Shown: positions 1 to 9,162, counted from the first letter of the stretch. The stretch: DNA of 64,000 nucleotides from JAXHTY01 sp034189225 (GCA_034189225.1 JAXHVL010000136.1:8727-72726), one strand, 5' to 3'. Made by a program: numbers and translations. Notes: generated by a model not told the origin, from the letters alone.

Positions 1-24
1 TTTTAAGAACACCTTGGAATAAAG

Positions 25-53
25 TTGACACTACACGAAAAAATTGTTAAAAA
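25..53 (+). promoter_or_regulatory. Possible sigma70 promoter upstream of the CheB-CheR gene
   Basis: A consensus -35 hexamer TTGACA lies at 25-30, followed after about 17 bases by the A/T-rich TAAAAA. The -10 match is weak and the start codon is 200 bases away, so this is only a candidate. The rest of 1-254 holds no convincing gene. Confidence 0.3.
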
Positions 54-254
54 AAATAATAGATTAAAGTTATTTTCCGGGGGGAAACAACAGGCGGAAA
101 GGACACCGGCCGGTCACTGTGCCGAATCCGACTCGAATTACCTTTATACCCCGCCCGAAAACAGAAAGCACGGATTGCCGCTTAAGCCGGTCATTTCATG
201 GAATGTTTCATTTAATGTGCATGGGCATACCCGTCTTGTCAGCAGGAAAGCATC

Positions 255-2852
255 ATGGCTGAAGACCCCATTGACATAAACGCATCCTCCGATACCGGCG
301 GGACCTCTGCCAAAGGAATGGATGATACGTCGTTCCCCATCATTGGGATCGGGGCCTCGGCCGGAGGGCTGGAGGCGTTGGAAGCTTTTTTCGGTGCATT
401 GCCGGCCGACAGCGGGATGGCGTTCGTGGTGATCGTGCATACCTCCCCGGAACACCGGACATTGCTTCCGGAACTGCTTCAAAAAAAAACCCGAATACCG
501 GTACGCCTTCTTGAAGACGGCACCGCTGCAACCCCGGACACGGTCTTTTTGCCGCCCTCAGACCGGGATCCGATTATTGAAGCAGGGGTTTTCCGCCTGC
601 AAAAACGCCCGGCCCGCAACGAAATACACATGCCCGTCGACCTGTTCCTCGGCTACCTGACGAAAGAACGGGGCCGGTTTGCGGCCTGTATCATCCTCTC
701 CGGCACCGGCACCGACGGGACACAGGGGCTGCGGCTGATTAAGGAAAACGCCGGCTTGTCCATTGTTCAGGCCCCGGCATCGGCCCGGCACACGGGCATG
801 CCCGAAAGCGCCCTGGACACGGGCCTGGTGGATTTTGCGATACCGCCGGCGGAAATGCCCGCCTGCCTGATCCGGTATTTTAAACATCCCGCTGCCATGC
901 CCCGCAAGGACAAATCATCCGATGCCCCCGACCCGCTGCGTAACATTCTGGTATTACTGGCCAACCAAACCCGTCAGGACTTCACGCTTTATAAGGAAAA
1001 CACCCTGATCCGACGCATCGAACGCCGCATGACCATTACCAACAGCAGGGATGCTTCTGTCTATCTCAATCTGCTCCATCACAACCCGGAAGAAATCCAG
1101 TCCCTGATCCAGGATCTGCGTATCGGCGTCACCAGTTTTTTCCGGGACCCCGAGGTATTCGACTTCCTAAGGCAGTCGGTGCTTCCGGATATCGTATCCC
1201 GGCAGAAAAACGATGCCGTTCGCGTGTGGGGCCCCGGTTGCGCGACCGGTGAAGAAGCATATTCCCTTGCCATTCTTCTCAAGGAATGCCTGGAAGAAAC
1301 GAAAATGATCCGGGAACTCCAGATATTCGGTACGGACATAGATGCCGGGGCGATTGAACAGGCCCGCCAGGGCACCTATGTGCAGAATATCGCCGCCGAT
1401 GTGACGACCGACCGGCTCAAACGTTTTTTCACCAAGGAAAACAACCGGTACCGAATCAAAAACGATATCCGCGATCAGGTGGTCTTTGCCGAACAAAACA
1501 TTCTGGAGGACCCGCCCTTTTCCAGCCTGGACCTGCTGGTGTGCCGCAATCTGCTTATCTATCTCAAGCAGGAAGCCCAGGAGCGGCTCATTCCGCTCTT
1601 TCATTACGCCTTGAAAAACGACGGCATGTTGCTGCTCGGAAGCGCCGAGAGTATCGGCCGGCACCAGGATCTTTTTGAGCCGGTGAACAAGCAATTCAAC
1701 ATCTACCGGAAAACAAACCAGCCGGTCCGCCTCCAGGTTCATTTTCCCACGGGATCAAGAAAACTCAACGGCAGTGATGCACCGTCAGAAAAGGAAACAG
1801 CCGAGGATCCGGCGCAATCAAACGTGAGCCGGGTCACGGAAAAAATACTGATGGCCGAACACACCCCGGCGTGCGTGGTGGTGAACGAAAGCGGCGAAAT
1901 TATCCACTTTCACGGCCGCACGGGCAAATTCCTGGAACCCGCCGCCGGGACGCCCACCCTTCAAGTGGCTGACATGGCACGGGAAGGGCTTCGCTTTGCC
2001 CTGCTCTCTGCCATGCGCCGGTGCCGGGAAAAGGGTTCGGAAATTCACGAACGTGATGTCCGGATCAGAACCAACGGGGACGATCACTCTATCAATCTGC
2101 GGGTAAAACCGATCACAGCCCCTTCCTTTAAAAACTGCCAGATGGTTCTCTTTGAAGACCGGTTCGAACCGGGCGAACCGGCGGCGCTGAAAGAAGGCCC
2201 GCTAAACAGTGAAACCGACGTCCAGAAAGTGGAAGAACTGGAACGGGAATTGATGCGTGTGCGCCAGGATTACCGCAGCGCCATGGAAGAGCTCCAGACC
2301 TCCAACGAAGAGCTGCGTTCCGCCAACGAAGAGCTGCATTCATCCAACGAGGAGCTGCAAAGCACGAACGAAGAGCTGGAAAGTTCCCGTGAGGAGCTTC
2401 AGTCCCTGAACGAAGAGCTCAATACGGTGAATAACGAACTCAACAACAAGATGGCCGAACTGCGGGAGGCCTATAATGCCGTCAACGCGGTGCTCAACAG
2501 CACCCGGATCGCCATCGTGTTTCTGGATACGGACCTCCGGTTGAAACGCTTCACGCCTGAAGCCACCCGCTTATTAAACCTGATCGAATCCGACGTGGGC
2601 CGTCCCATGGTTCATATTACCCACAACCTGGAACGAAATGACCTGGTGGAAGCCGTCCACGGCGTATTGAAAAGTCTTGCGCCGGTAGACGAGGAAGTGC
2701 GTACCCGGGACGGCCACTGGTACCGCATGCGCATTATGGTGTACCGGCCGAACGACAAGACGATCGAGGGCGTGGTGATAACCCTTATCAACATCGACAC
2801 TCAGAAACAGGCAGAACTGGCGCTTAAACAAAAACCGGAGGGATCGCCATGA
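255..2852 (+). CDS. CheB-CheR-PAS fusion: chemotaxis-type methylesterase/methyltransferase
   Basis: This 865-aa protein joins a CheB methylesterase domain (about 25-215), a CheR SAM-dependent methyltransferase (about 225-480), a long Glu-rich coiled coil made of EEL-type repeats (about 655-745) and a C-terminal PAS domain. The CheB triad is visible as Ser35 in GASAGG, His62 in VHTSPEH and Asp154 in GTGTDG. CheR shows GPGCATGEEAYS for SAM binding and the CRNLLIYL motif. There is no CheB receiver domain. Members of this family sense a signal through PAS and modify glutamates on partner proteins; the partner here is unknown. The start at 255 has an AGGA ribosome site, and the stop overlaps the next kinase by ATGA, so the two are co-translated. 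No flagellar or MCP genes are nearby, which suggests a regulatory rather than a motility role. Confidence 0.92.
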   Translation: MAEDPIDINASSDTGGTSAKGMDDTSFPIIGIGASAGGLEALEAFFGALPADSGMAFVVIVHTSPEHRTLLPELLQKKTRIPVRLLEDGTAATPDTVFLPPSDRDPIIEAGVFRLQKRPARNEIHMPVDLFLGYLTKERGRFAACIILSGTGTDGTQGLRLIKENAGLSIVQAPASARHTGMPESALDTGLVDFAIPPAEMPACLIRYFKHPAAMPRKDKSSDAPDPLRNILVLLANQTRQDFTLYKENTLIRRIERRMTITNSRDASVYLNLLHHNPEEIQSLIQDLRIGVTSFFRDPEVFDFLRQSVLPDIVSRQKNDAVRVWGPGCATGEEAYSLAILLKECLEETKMIRELQIFGTDIDAGAIEQARQGTYVQNIAADVTTDRLKRFFTKENNRYRIKNDIRDQVVFAEQNILEDPPFSSLDLLVCRNLLIYLKQEAQERLIPLFHYALKNDGMLLLGSAESIGRHQDLFEPVNKQFNIYRKTNQPVRLQVHFPTGSRKLNGSDAPSEKETAEDPAQSNVSRVTEKILMAEHTPACVVVNESGEIIHFHGRTGKFLEPAAGTPTLQVADMAREGLRFALLSAMRRCREKGSEIHERDVRIRTNGDDHSINLRVKPITAPSFKNCQMVLFEDRFEPGEPAALKEGPLNSETDVQKVEELERELMRVRQDYRSAMEELQTSNEELRSANEELHSSNEELQSTNEELESSREELQSLNEELNTVNNELNNKMAELREAYNAVNAVLNSTRIAIVFLDTDLRLKRFTPEATRLLNLIESDVGRPMVHITHNLERNDLVEAVHGVLKSLAPVDEEVRTRDGHWYRMRIMVYRPNDKTIEGVVITLINIDTQKQAELALKQKPEGSP

Positions 2853-4156
2853 ATTCTTCCGCCGTCTCCGGGCACAGATTTCAGGCGCTGCGCGAAAAAG
2901 CGGAACACCGGCTTCGAAAAGAGAACAACCGGTCGCCGGATGCCGGTGACGAAGATATTTCGCGGCTGATCCACGAACTCGAGGTCCACCAGGTGGAGCT
3001 TGAAATGCAAAACCAGGAACTGCGCCAGGCCAAGACGGATTTGCAGGCATCGCGGGACGACTTCGCCGACCTTTACGAATCTGCGCCGGTTGCTTACATA
3101 ACCTTGTCCCCGAAAGGTTTGATCGAACGGGCCAACCGGGCCGCCCACGAGCTTTTGCACCATGAAAAGGCACTGCCGGGCCGGCCTTTCTCCGGATTTG
3201 TTCACAGGGATGACTGGCCCGTTTATTATGCGTATATGAACCAGTGCGCCCTTTACCGGAAAACACCCGAGCCGGTTGAAATCCGGCTATCCGGCCGGCG
3301 GGAAGCCTCGCCCTTCTTCGTCCAGCTCGCGGTATCCCGCCAATACAACTCATTTAAAAGTTCGCCCCGCCTGCGTCTCACCCTTCTGGATATCTCCCGG
3401 CAAAAGCGCACCGAACAGGCGCTCGAAACCATGGCCGCCTCCCTGGAGGCCGAAGCAAGTCAGCGGGAGGCGGAACTCAAAGAAAGAAAAAAACTGGCCG
3501 GACGGCTTGTTGAACTGCTGGAAAAGGACCGCCGCGAAATGGCCATGATGCTTCATGACGAAGTCGGACAAATCCTCACTTCGATAAAAATGGACATGGA
3601 AGATATTGAATCCCGGATGGCGGCAGGGCCGTTGCTTCAAAAGCTTCAGCAGGCCAGGGGAAAAACCGGCCGGACCATGACCGCCATTAAAAACGCCGCC
3701 TCGGAACTGCGGCCCACGCTCCTGGAAAACCTGGGGCTGATTCCCGCCGTCCGGGCACTTGTTGACAATATCAGGGAATATGCGGATTTTGACATCCATT
3801 TGCATGCGCCGGCTTTTTCCGAAAGGCTTGAGCCGGAAAAAGAACTGGCTGTCTATCGTATTGTCCAAGAAGCCCTGAACAACGCGGTCAAATATTCGGA
3901 AGCGGATGCGGTATTTGTAAGCCTCGCCCGACGGGATGAAACTGTTGCGCTCACGGTGGAAGATAATGGCAGGGGATTTGATGATAACCGGTTCGGTATC
4001 GCCCACTCCCCGGGGGAGCACTGCCTGGGCATCAGCATTATGCGTGAACGGGCAACTTTGTGCGGGGGCAACCTGTCCGTTGAATCCCGGTCCGGCAACG
4101 GCGTCCGGTTGATGGTGACGATACCGGCATCCCCGCCCGGAGCAAAAACCCTTTGA
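2849..4156 (+). CDS. PAS-domain sensor histidine kinase, HisKA_3 (NarX/DegS-like) family
   Basis: This 435-aa soluble kinase has an N-terminal coiled coil (about 35-75), a PAS domain (about 75-190), a second coiled coil, a HisKA_3 dimerisation domain with phospho-acceptor His236 in LHDEVGQ, and a HATPase_c domain with N-box (QEALNNAVKYS) and G1 box (VEDNGRGFD). No membrane segments are seen, so it senses a cytoplasmic cue or receives its signal from the CheB-CheR-PAS protein. Its ATG overlaps the stop of that gene (ATGA), and 18 bases separate it from the downstream response regulator, its obvious partner. The C-terminal GNGVRLMVTIP matches the G2 end of these kinases. The physiological signal cannot be read from the sequence. 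Confidence 0.92.
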   Translation: MNSSAVSGHRFQALREKAEHRLRKENNRSPDAGDEDISRLIHELEVHQVELEMQNQELRQAKTDLQASRDDFADLYESAPVAYITLSPKGLIERANRAAHELLHHEKALPGRPFSGFVHRDDWPVYYAYMNQCALYRKTPEPVEIRLSGRREASPFFVQLAVSRQYNSFKSSPRLRLTLLDISRQKRTEQALETMAASLEAEASQREAELKERKKLAGRLVELLEKDRREMAMMLHDEVGQILTSIKMDMEDIESRMAAGPLLQKLQQARGKTGRTMTAIKNAASELRPTLLENLGLIPAVRALVDNIREYADFDIHLHAPAFSERLEPEKELAVYRIVQEALNNAVKYSEADAVFVSLARRDETVALTVEDNGRGFDDNRFGIAHSPGEHCLGISIMRERATLCGGNLSVESRSGNGVRLMVTIPASPPGAKTL

Positions 4157-4174
4157 CGAAAACGGATAAAAACC

Positions 4175-4864
4175 ATGTCCCCTGCCCCCTCAAATGCAGC
4201 ACCGCCACCCCGAAAGACCCGCATCATCATCGTCGACGATCACATGGTGGTAGTGGAAGGCATCAGAAACGCCCTTGCCCGGCACCCGGAATTCCAGGTA
4301 GTGGACACCGCGGCAGACGGGATGGAAGCCTTTAAAAAAGTCAGGGCTGTCAACCCCGACATTGTGATCATGGACATTTCCATGCCCAACCTGAACGGGG
4401 TGGACGCCACCCACCACATAAAAAAGACAAAAAAAAATGTGGCGGTGGTCATCTTCAGCATGTATTCGGACAAGGAATACGTTCTCTCTCTTTTTCGTGA
4501 GGGTATTTCCGCTTATGTGCTGAAAGAAGATTCCCTGGAGGATCTGATAATGGCCCTTCATACAGTCAGCGCCGGCGGCACCTATTTCAGCAGGACCATA
4601 AAAGACCATGTGCAGCAACATATGGAAGAACTGGAACTGGGCGAACCGGCCATGAAGCGGGGCATCGCGATCTTGAGCGTTCGGGAAAAGGAAGTGTTCC
4701 CATTGATTGCGGACGGAAAAACCATTAAGGAAATTTCAAAAATCCTGAACATCAGCCCCAAAACCGTGGAATCCCACAAATACAACATCATGGAAAAGCT
4801 CGAGGTGCACAGCGTCGCCGAATTAACCAAGCTTGCGCTTAAAAAAAAGCTGATTCATTTATGA
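4175..4864 (+). CDS. NarL/FixJ-family response regulator
   Basis: This 229-aa protein has a receiver domain (about 16-135) and a LuxR-type helix-turn-helix (about 165-225). The acidic pocket is Asp21-Asp22 in IIIVDDH and the phospho-acceptor is Asp67 in VIMDISMPN. The HTH carries LSVREKEVFPLIADG and the recognition region ISPKTVESHKYNIMEKL, typical of DNA-binding NarL proteins. It directly follows the HisKA_3 kinase, which normally pairs with this regulator class, so it is the likely output of the three-gene operon. The reading frame beginning at 4153 is a different frame and is not used. Target promoters are unknown. Confidence 0.93.
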   Translation: MSPAPSNAAPPPRKTRIIIVDDHMVVVEGIRNALARHPEFQVVDTAADGMEAFKKVRAVNPDIVIMDISMPNLNGVDATHHIKKTKKNVAVVIFSMYSDKEYVLSLFREGISAYVLKEDSLEDLIMALHTVSAGGTYFSRTIKDHVQQHMEELELGEPAMKRGIAILSVREKEVFPLIADGKTIKEISKILNISPKTVESHKYNIMEKLEVHSVAELTKLALKKKLIHL

Positions 4865-5414
4865 CGGCTTCGTAAAAAGCTTCCAACCCCGCTGCGGTGT
4901 TTTTGTAGAAAGTAACGTACGCGAGATCTGGATTTTTACCGCTATTTGTGCTAAACGACCCATTTTTCTTTCATACTTTTCTTTGCTCGCCCAAAGAAGA
5001 TGGTCTCGTAAAAAGTCAATTTTGGGACGGCAAAGTAAAAAGCCGCCCCCTCAGGGGTCGGATTTTTACTTTCGGAAATAACTGATCAACTTTCAGTGTT
5101 CTCCCGATGGACACGCCATGAACGATGTTATATTCTAGATACTGTTCTTTAGTGCGTGTTCAGGGTTACGAACCAGCACAGCCGTTCTGCAACAATGATT
5201 CCAAAGGCTTGCCACCTGTTTTTGAATTATTTTTCTTCCTGCTCTCTGTTGTTCTGATAAGATGTCCTGCCGCTGCCGCCTCCGGGCCGTCCGTCTAATC
5301 AGACACTGCACCTTATACAAACCGCTTTGCTGGCATGAGGCATCGGGGGCGATGTCATGCTGTTTAAAAAGGCGCTTTTTCAGCCCGAAAAATGCAGACA
5401 CATTGCGGAGACAT
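4865..5414. repeat. 550-bp gene-free stretch made of repeat fragments
   Basis: I see no gene here. About 4865-4905 begins with GGCTTCGTAAAAAGC, the left end of the long palindromic family found complete at 16087, 28763 and 48098. About 4905-4997 is an inverted, diverged copy of 32443-32545, sharing the CTAAACGACCCATTTTTCTT block and the CATACTTTTCTTTG arm. About 5003-5042 (TCGTAAAAAGTCA, GGACGGCAAAGTAAAAAG) is a short member of the palindromic family that is matched at 63899-63940. A GC hairpin with CCGCCCCCTCAGGGGTCGG lies near 5041. The remainder is unremarkable and precedes the next receiver gene. Confidence 0.6.
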
Positions 5415-5867
5415 ATGATGAAAAAAAACAATAAAAGGCCCATCGTGATGGCGGATGACGACCCTGAGGACTTCATGATTGTCAGGGATGTCCTTGAGGA
5501 GAATGGATTTGAGAACGATTTTCACCACTGCTCCGATGGCCGGGACTTAATGGATTACCTCAGGCGCCAGGGGAAATACAAGAATCCGGCAAAACACCCA
5601 TTACCGGGGATCATTCTGCTGGACCTGAACATGCCCGGCATGAGCGGGGGGCAAGCCCTGACTATCATTAAACAAGCCGATATGTTTCACCACATTCCGG
5701 TGATTATTCTCAGTACATCCAGCGATCCGATGGACATAGAATTCTGTTTTCAGAGCGGAGCGAATGCGTATGTTGAAAAATCCCACAACTATGATCTCCT
5801 GTCCTGCAATTTAATCAACACCCTGCAAAACTGGATATCAGGCAGCGCCATCGCAGGGATGGGATAA
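5415..5867 (+). CDS. Single-domain response regulator, Rcp1-like receiver
   Basis: This 150-aa stand-alone receiver has the acidic pair Asp14-Asp15-Asp16 near the start (VMADDDPED), the phospho-acceptor Asp70 in ILLDLNMPG, a Ser-Thr switch region (ILSTSS) and Lys in YVEKSHN. The insertion between beta2 and beta3 and the DDPEDF motif resemble Rcp1-type regulators that work with phytochrome-like kinases. There is no output domain, so it probably acts by protein contact or as a phosphate sink. ATG at 5415 or 5418 follows GGAG at 5407-5410; 5418 gives better spacing. The open frame reaches back to 5262, but the upstream residues do not look like protein. It may serve the kinase encoded upstream, though a 550-bp gap separates them. 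Confidence 0.85.
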   Translation: MMKKNNKRPIVMADDDPEDFMIVRDVLEENGFENDFHHCSDGRDLMDYLRRQGKYKNPAKHPLPGIILLDLNMPGMSGGQALTIIKQADMFHHIPVIILSTSSDPMDIEFCFQSGANAYVEKSHNYDLLSCNLINTLQNWISGSAIAGMG

Positions 5868-5975
5868 ACCCTTGAACCTGGGCTTTTTCCACACCCCCAA
5901 CCGCGTTGATCGAAATGCTGGCCGCGTCGGGCTATGAAATATCCGAATCGCACTTTGGTAAAAGGAGGTCTCAAA

Positions 5976-6392
5976 ATGTCCCGACACTCACCGGCAACGA
6001 CTGAAGCGAACCTGCCCAATATTCTCATCATAGAAGACAATGCCGCCATTCGGAAAATGCTGGCCTTATTTTTCGAAAAGTACTGCAGCTGCAATGTTAC
6101 AATAGTAGCGAGCGGTCATGAAGCCGCCGAAATCTTTCATGCCGATACCTTCAATGTGGTGATCACCGATATCGCCATGCCCGACATGGACGGCAACGAA
6201 CTGGCGCGGCACATATTAAAGGTTCGGAACGATCTCACAAAAATCCTGGCGATAACCGGTACACCGGGTGCCGTTGACAGAACACTGTTTGACGGGATTC
6301 TTTATAAACCGTTCAGCTTCAGCAAGTTGAAAAATGCATTAACGGAACTGTGTAACGGGATTCAGTTTAAAAGTCGAGGTATTCCATTTTAA
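5976..6392 (+). CDS. Single-domain response regulator receiver
   Basis: This 138-aa CheY-like receiver shows ILIIEDNAAIRKML at its N-terminus, the phospho-acceptor Asp65 in VVITDIAMPDMDG, a conserved Thr in LAITGTPG and Lys in LYKPFSF. It has no output domain. The start at 5976 is chosen because a full AAAGGAGG ribosome site sits 8 bases upstream; an in-frame ATG at 5934 lacks one. It follows the Rcp1-like receiver by about 110 bases on the same strand and may share its transcript. Two lone receivers after a kinase/regulator operon suggest a branched phosphorelay, but no histidine phosphotransfer protein is seen here. Confidence 0.88.
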   Translation: MSRHSPATTEANLPNILIIEDNAAIRKMLALFFEKYCSCNVTIVASGHEAAEIFHADTFNVVITDIAMPDMDGNELARHILKVRNDLTKILAITGTPGAVDRTLFDGILYKPFSFSKLKNALTELCNGIQFKSRGIPF

Positions 6393-6563
6393 GAACACCT
6401 TCCAAGCAGCCATACGCTTTATGGTCCCTTTCAGTACACCATTAAACACGGCCAAATAATATCTTTACCGTATTTTAATTGCGTCGATCTTGTTGGATAT
6501 TAAAACAAGTAAACAGGTAAAAAGACAACGGATACCAATACCCATCATCTGAAGGGGGTTCGC

Positions 6564-7073
6564 ATGAAAACCATTGCTGCGCTTGTTACAGATTTTTTTG
6601 AGGATTCGGAGTATACCCGGCCCGTGGAAGCTTTCCGGGAAGCCGGCCATAAAGTGGTGCCGCTGGAAATGAAGGCAGGCAAGACGGTGAAAGGAAAAAA
6701 GCAGAGCACACCGGTGACCATCGAAAAATCACTTGATGATGTCACCATCGACGACTTTGATGCACTGCTTATTCCCGGTGGTTTTTCACCGGACAAGCTT
6801 CGCGGACTCGATACACCGGTAAGGTTTGTCAGGGAGTTCGTGAAAAGCGGCAAACCGGTGTTCATGATCTGCCATGGCCCCCAGCTTCTGATCACGGCGG
6901 ATGTGCTTCGGGGAAGAACCATTACGGGGTGGACCTCCATTATACAGGATATCAAAAATGCCGGTGCGACCTTCAAGGACGAAGCCGTCGTGGAGGACGG
7001 CAATCTGATATCCAGCCGCAATCCGGGCGACCTGGATGCATTTAACGAGGCCTGCCTGAAAAAACTGGAATAA
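6564..7073 (+). CDS. DJ-1/PfpI family protein (protease or deglycase type)
   Basis: This 169-aa protein is the normal length for the PfpI/YhbO branch. Cys103 and His104 lie in the nucleophile elbow FMICHGPQLL, and Glu13 in FFEDSEYTRP matches the conserved acidic residue that activates the cysteine. Members hydrolyse peptides or act on glycated or methylglyoxal-modified proteins under stress. No signal peptide is seen, so it should be cytoplasmic. The gene has its own ribosome site (GAAGGGGG) and a 170-bp upstream gap, so it is probably monocistronic. Catalysis by this particular protein is inferred from the family only. Confidence 0.9.
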   Translation: MKTIAALVTDFFEDSEYTRPVEAFREAGHKVVPLEMKAGKTVKGKKQSTPVTIEKSLDDVTIDDFDALLIPGGFSPDKLRGLDTPVRFVREFVKSGKPVFMICHGPQLLITADVLRGRTITGWTSIIQDIKNAGATFKDEAVVEDGNLISSRNPGDLDAFNEACLKKLE

Positions 7074-7090
7074 ACGTAATCAAGGATAGT

Positions 7091-7162
7091 TTCACCGTAA
7101 CTGCGCAGAGGATGCAGTGGTCTTCTTTCTCTGCGTCCTCTGCGCCGCTGCGCCGCTGCGGT
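7091..7162. repeat. Imperfect inverted repeat of CGCAGAGGA-type units
   Basis: The left arm CTGCGCAGAGGATGCAG pairs imperfectly with the right arm CTGCGTCCTCTGCG. It belongs to the structural class of interspersed palindromes built from short direct units that also occurs at 12777, 17782, 30727, 41766, 50068 and 52926. It lies downstream of the DJ-1 gene and could act as an mRNA 3' hairpin. Confidence 0.55.
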
Positions 7163-7237
7163 CAATAAACAGCAGCACAAGGGCGTATATTTTACTTTTC
7201 CCCGACACCCCTCGGGACAGGCCAAAGGAGATGAACA

Positions 7238-7486
7238 ATGTACAGCAACGAAAGCGTGTGTGAACAGATTAAAAAGGTATTCCCGGAAATCGGCGAGTGC
7301 GGTATCGATGTGAATGTTGATTACGATGAAGACAAAAAGGCCTGGATCGTGGATCTTAAAAAGGACGCCCAGCATTTAACCACTCATTTAGAGCCACAGG
7401 ATGCCGATGAGTGCATGGCAGGAGAAAAATGCGTGGGCCTTGCCTTTCAGATTCAGCAGCTCAGGGAGAACATAAAAGATGTCTGA
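7238..7486 (+). CDS. Small conserved-looking acidic protein of unknown function (82 aa)
   Basis: I do not recognise this protein. It is acidic and soluble, with four cysteines (Cys8, Cys21 in GECGID, Cys59 in DECMAG and Cys65 in EKCVGL) and no signal peptide or membrane segment. A strong ribosome site (AAAGGAG) precedes the ATG. Its last codons overlap the start of the downstream flavin-disulfide reductase by 8 bases, so the two are translationally coupled. That coupling and the cysteines make a redox or partner role with the reductase plausible, but this is inference. AWIVDLKKDAQHLTTHLE suggests a compact alpha/beta fold. Confidence 0.8.
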   Translation: MYSNESVCEQIKKVFPEIGECGIDVNVDYDEDKKAWIVDLKKDAQHLTTHLEPQDADECMAGEKCVGLAFQIQQLRENIKDV

Positions 7487-8900
7487 CCGTTCACAGAGAT
7501 ATGATGTGGCCATTATCGGCGCCGGGACAGCGGGCCTTTCGGCCCGTTCCGAAGTGGCCCAAAAAACGGATAACTACGTGGTCATTGACAGCGGCCCCCT
7601 GGGCACCACCTGTGCCCGGGTGGGGTGTATGCCGTCAAAGGCCCTGATAGAGGTGGCCAACGCCCGGCATCGCCAGGCTTGGTTCGGCCGGTTTTACAGC
7701 GCAGTGACCACACCGCCGCCAGTGGATACCCGTAACATCATGGACCATGTCCGCAGGCTTCGGGACCGGTTCGCCGGCGGCGTCAGAAAAGGCATGGAAA
7801 AATGGCAGTCCCGCTTGATTCAGAGAAAGGCGCGCTTTGTTGATGCCAACACTCTGGATCTCGGCGATGAAACCATCCGCGCGGATAAAATCATTATCGC
7901 CACGGGCTCCAAGCCGATCCTGCCGGAAAAATGGCGGCCATATGCGGACCACCTGATTGATACCGACCGTTTTTTCGAGCTGCCTGAACTTCCCGGTCGA
8001 ATGGCCGTCTTCGGACTTGGAATGATCGGCATTGAACTGGGCCAGGCCCTGGCGCGCCTCGGGGTTGCAGTGACGGCCATCACCCTTGACAGGGCCGTGG
8101 GCGGGCTGACGGACCCGGATATGCAGGATTATGCCTGGCATCATTTTTCACAGGCTATGACCCTCTGTCAGGGGCCTGCCGAGATAGTGGAAGCAACCGG
8201 TGATGGTTTGAAAATCCGTTGCAATGACAACACATGGAGTGTTGACAAGGTCCTGGTATCCCTGGGGCGGGCCCCTGCGGTAAAGGATCTGGGGCTGGAA
8301 AATCTGGAGGTTGAGCTGGACAAAAACGGACTTCCCCCGTTTGATCCGACCACGCTTCAGCTCGAAAACCTGCCGGTGTTTATTGCCGGGGATGTCAACG
8401 GCATCCGTCCGATCCTTCATGAAGCATCGGATGAGGGCTATATCGCCGGCTATAACGCCGTGGCAGATCAAATCAACTGCTTTCAGAAACGGACATTCCT
8501 CAGCATTGCATTCACTTCCCCGAATATTGCGGTCATCGGAAAATCTTTCAGGCAGCTGAAAAATGAAGGAATCGATTTTGTCATCGGCGAAGCGGCATAT
8601 GAACACCAGGGCCGAGCCCTTATGACGGGCAGGGATAAAGGCCTGATTCACTTGTACGGCGACCGCCGGGACGGGCGGCTGCTAGGGGCTGAACTGTTTC
8701 TGCCGGAGGGCGAGCACCTGGGCCATCTGCTGGCATGGGTCCTTTCCCTTGATGCGCCCATGGACAAGATCCTATCGCTTCCATTTTATCATCCAACCCT
8801 TGAAGAGGGCCTCCGAACGGCAATCCGCGACGTGATCGGCCAGGCACAAAGCCCGCGCCCGACAATGGAAACGCTCAGGTGCCAGGAAACGCCGGCCTGA
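7479..8900 (+). CDS. Dihydrolipoamide-dehydrogenase-like pyridine nucleotide-disulfide oxidoreductase
   Basis: This 473-aa class I FAD/NAD(P)-disulfide reductase begins with the FAD-binding GAGTAG motif (residues 14-19) and carries the redox-active disulfide Cys45/Cys50 in TTCARVGCMPSK. A second nucleotide-binding GLGMIG motif, the FAD-contact segment FIAGDVNG, and the C-terminal dimerisation domain with the HPT-E motif (HPTLEE) of the catalytic dyad are all visible. The family moves electrons between NAD(P)H and dithiols. No lipoate-dependent dehydrogenase subunits are next to it, so the usual pyruvate or glycine complex role is not supported; the dithiol partner may be the coupled 82-aa cysteine protein upstream. 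The start is set by GGGAG inside that gene. Confidence 0.9.
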   Translation: MSDRSQRYDVAIIGAGTAGLSARSEVAQKTDNYVVIDSGPLGTTCARVGCMPSKALIEVANARHRQAWFGRFYSAVTTPPPVDTRNIMDHVRRLRDRFAGGVRKGMEKWQSRLIQRKARFVDANTLDLGDETIRADKIIIATGSKPILPEKWRPYADHLIDTDRFFELPELPGRMAVFGLGMIGIELGQALARLGVAVTAITLDRAVGGLTDPDMQDYAWHHFSQAMTLCQGPAEIVEATGDGLKIRCNDNTWSVDKVLVSLGRAPAVKDLGLENLEVELDKNGLPPFDPTTLQLENLPVFIAGDVNGIRPILHEASDEGYIAGYNAVADQINCFQKRTFLSIAFTSPNIAVIGKSFRQLKNEGIDFVIGEAAYEHQGRALMTGRDKGLIHLYGDRRDGRLLGAELFLPEGEHLGHLLAWVLSLDAPMDKILSLPFYHPTLEEGLRTAIRDVIGQAQSPRPTMETLRCQETPA

Positions 8901-8901
8901 T

Positions 8902-9009
8902 CATGCCCGCCCTGATGGGATTTTTTACAAGACCATCTTCGAGGAATTTCAAGACGGAAAGTTGGCCGTCGAGGTGGCCGAGCCCGTGCCTGTGCTGATT
9001 ATCGAGTAA
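8902..9009 (+). pseudogene. Possible remnant of a coding region (C-terminal piece)
   Basis: A frame of about 35 codons ending at TAA 9007-9009 reads like protein (DGIFYKTIFEEF, then VEVAEPVPVLIIE) but has no start codon or ribosome site. It opens in a different frame out of the 3' end of the reductase gene. It may be what is left of a deleted gene. The evidence is compositional only. Confidence 0.22.
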
Positions 9010-9023
9010 GCCAAAAGGTGGTT

Positions 9024-9060
9024 GCCGGGCTGGCGATGGGAATCTCAGCCCGGCTTGTTT
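9024..9060 (+). terminator. Candidate intrinsic terminator after the reductase operon
   Basis: An 8-bp perfect stem, GCCGGGCT (9024-9031) with AGCCCGGC (9047-9054), is followed by TTGTTT. It lies 124 bases after the reductase stop on the same strand. Confidence 0.5.
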
Positions 9061-9162
9061 CACAAAGCATCAGAACAGGTCCGCTCTCTGCAAAAAACGC
9101 CGAGAGATGAGGGGCCACCACTTTCCATGTGGCCCCAAACCGGCTCATCAAATATCCGGTGG

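Noticed and set aside
2574..3353. 259-aa minus-strand frame opposite the CheB-CheR/kinase junction
   Set aside because: No motifs, no ribosome site, and it lies opposite two well-supported genes; typical GC-rich shadow.
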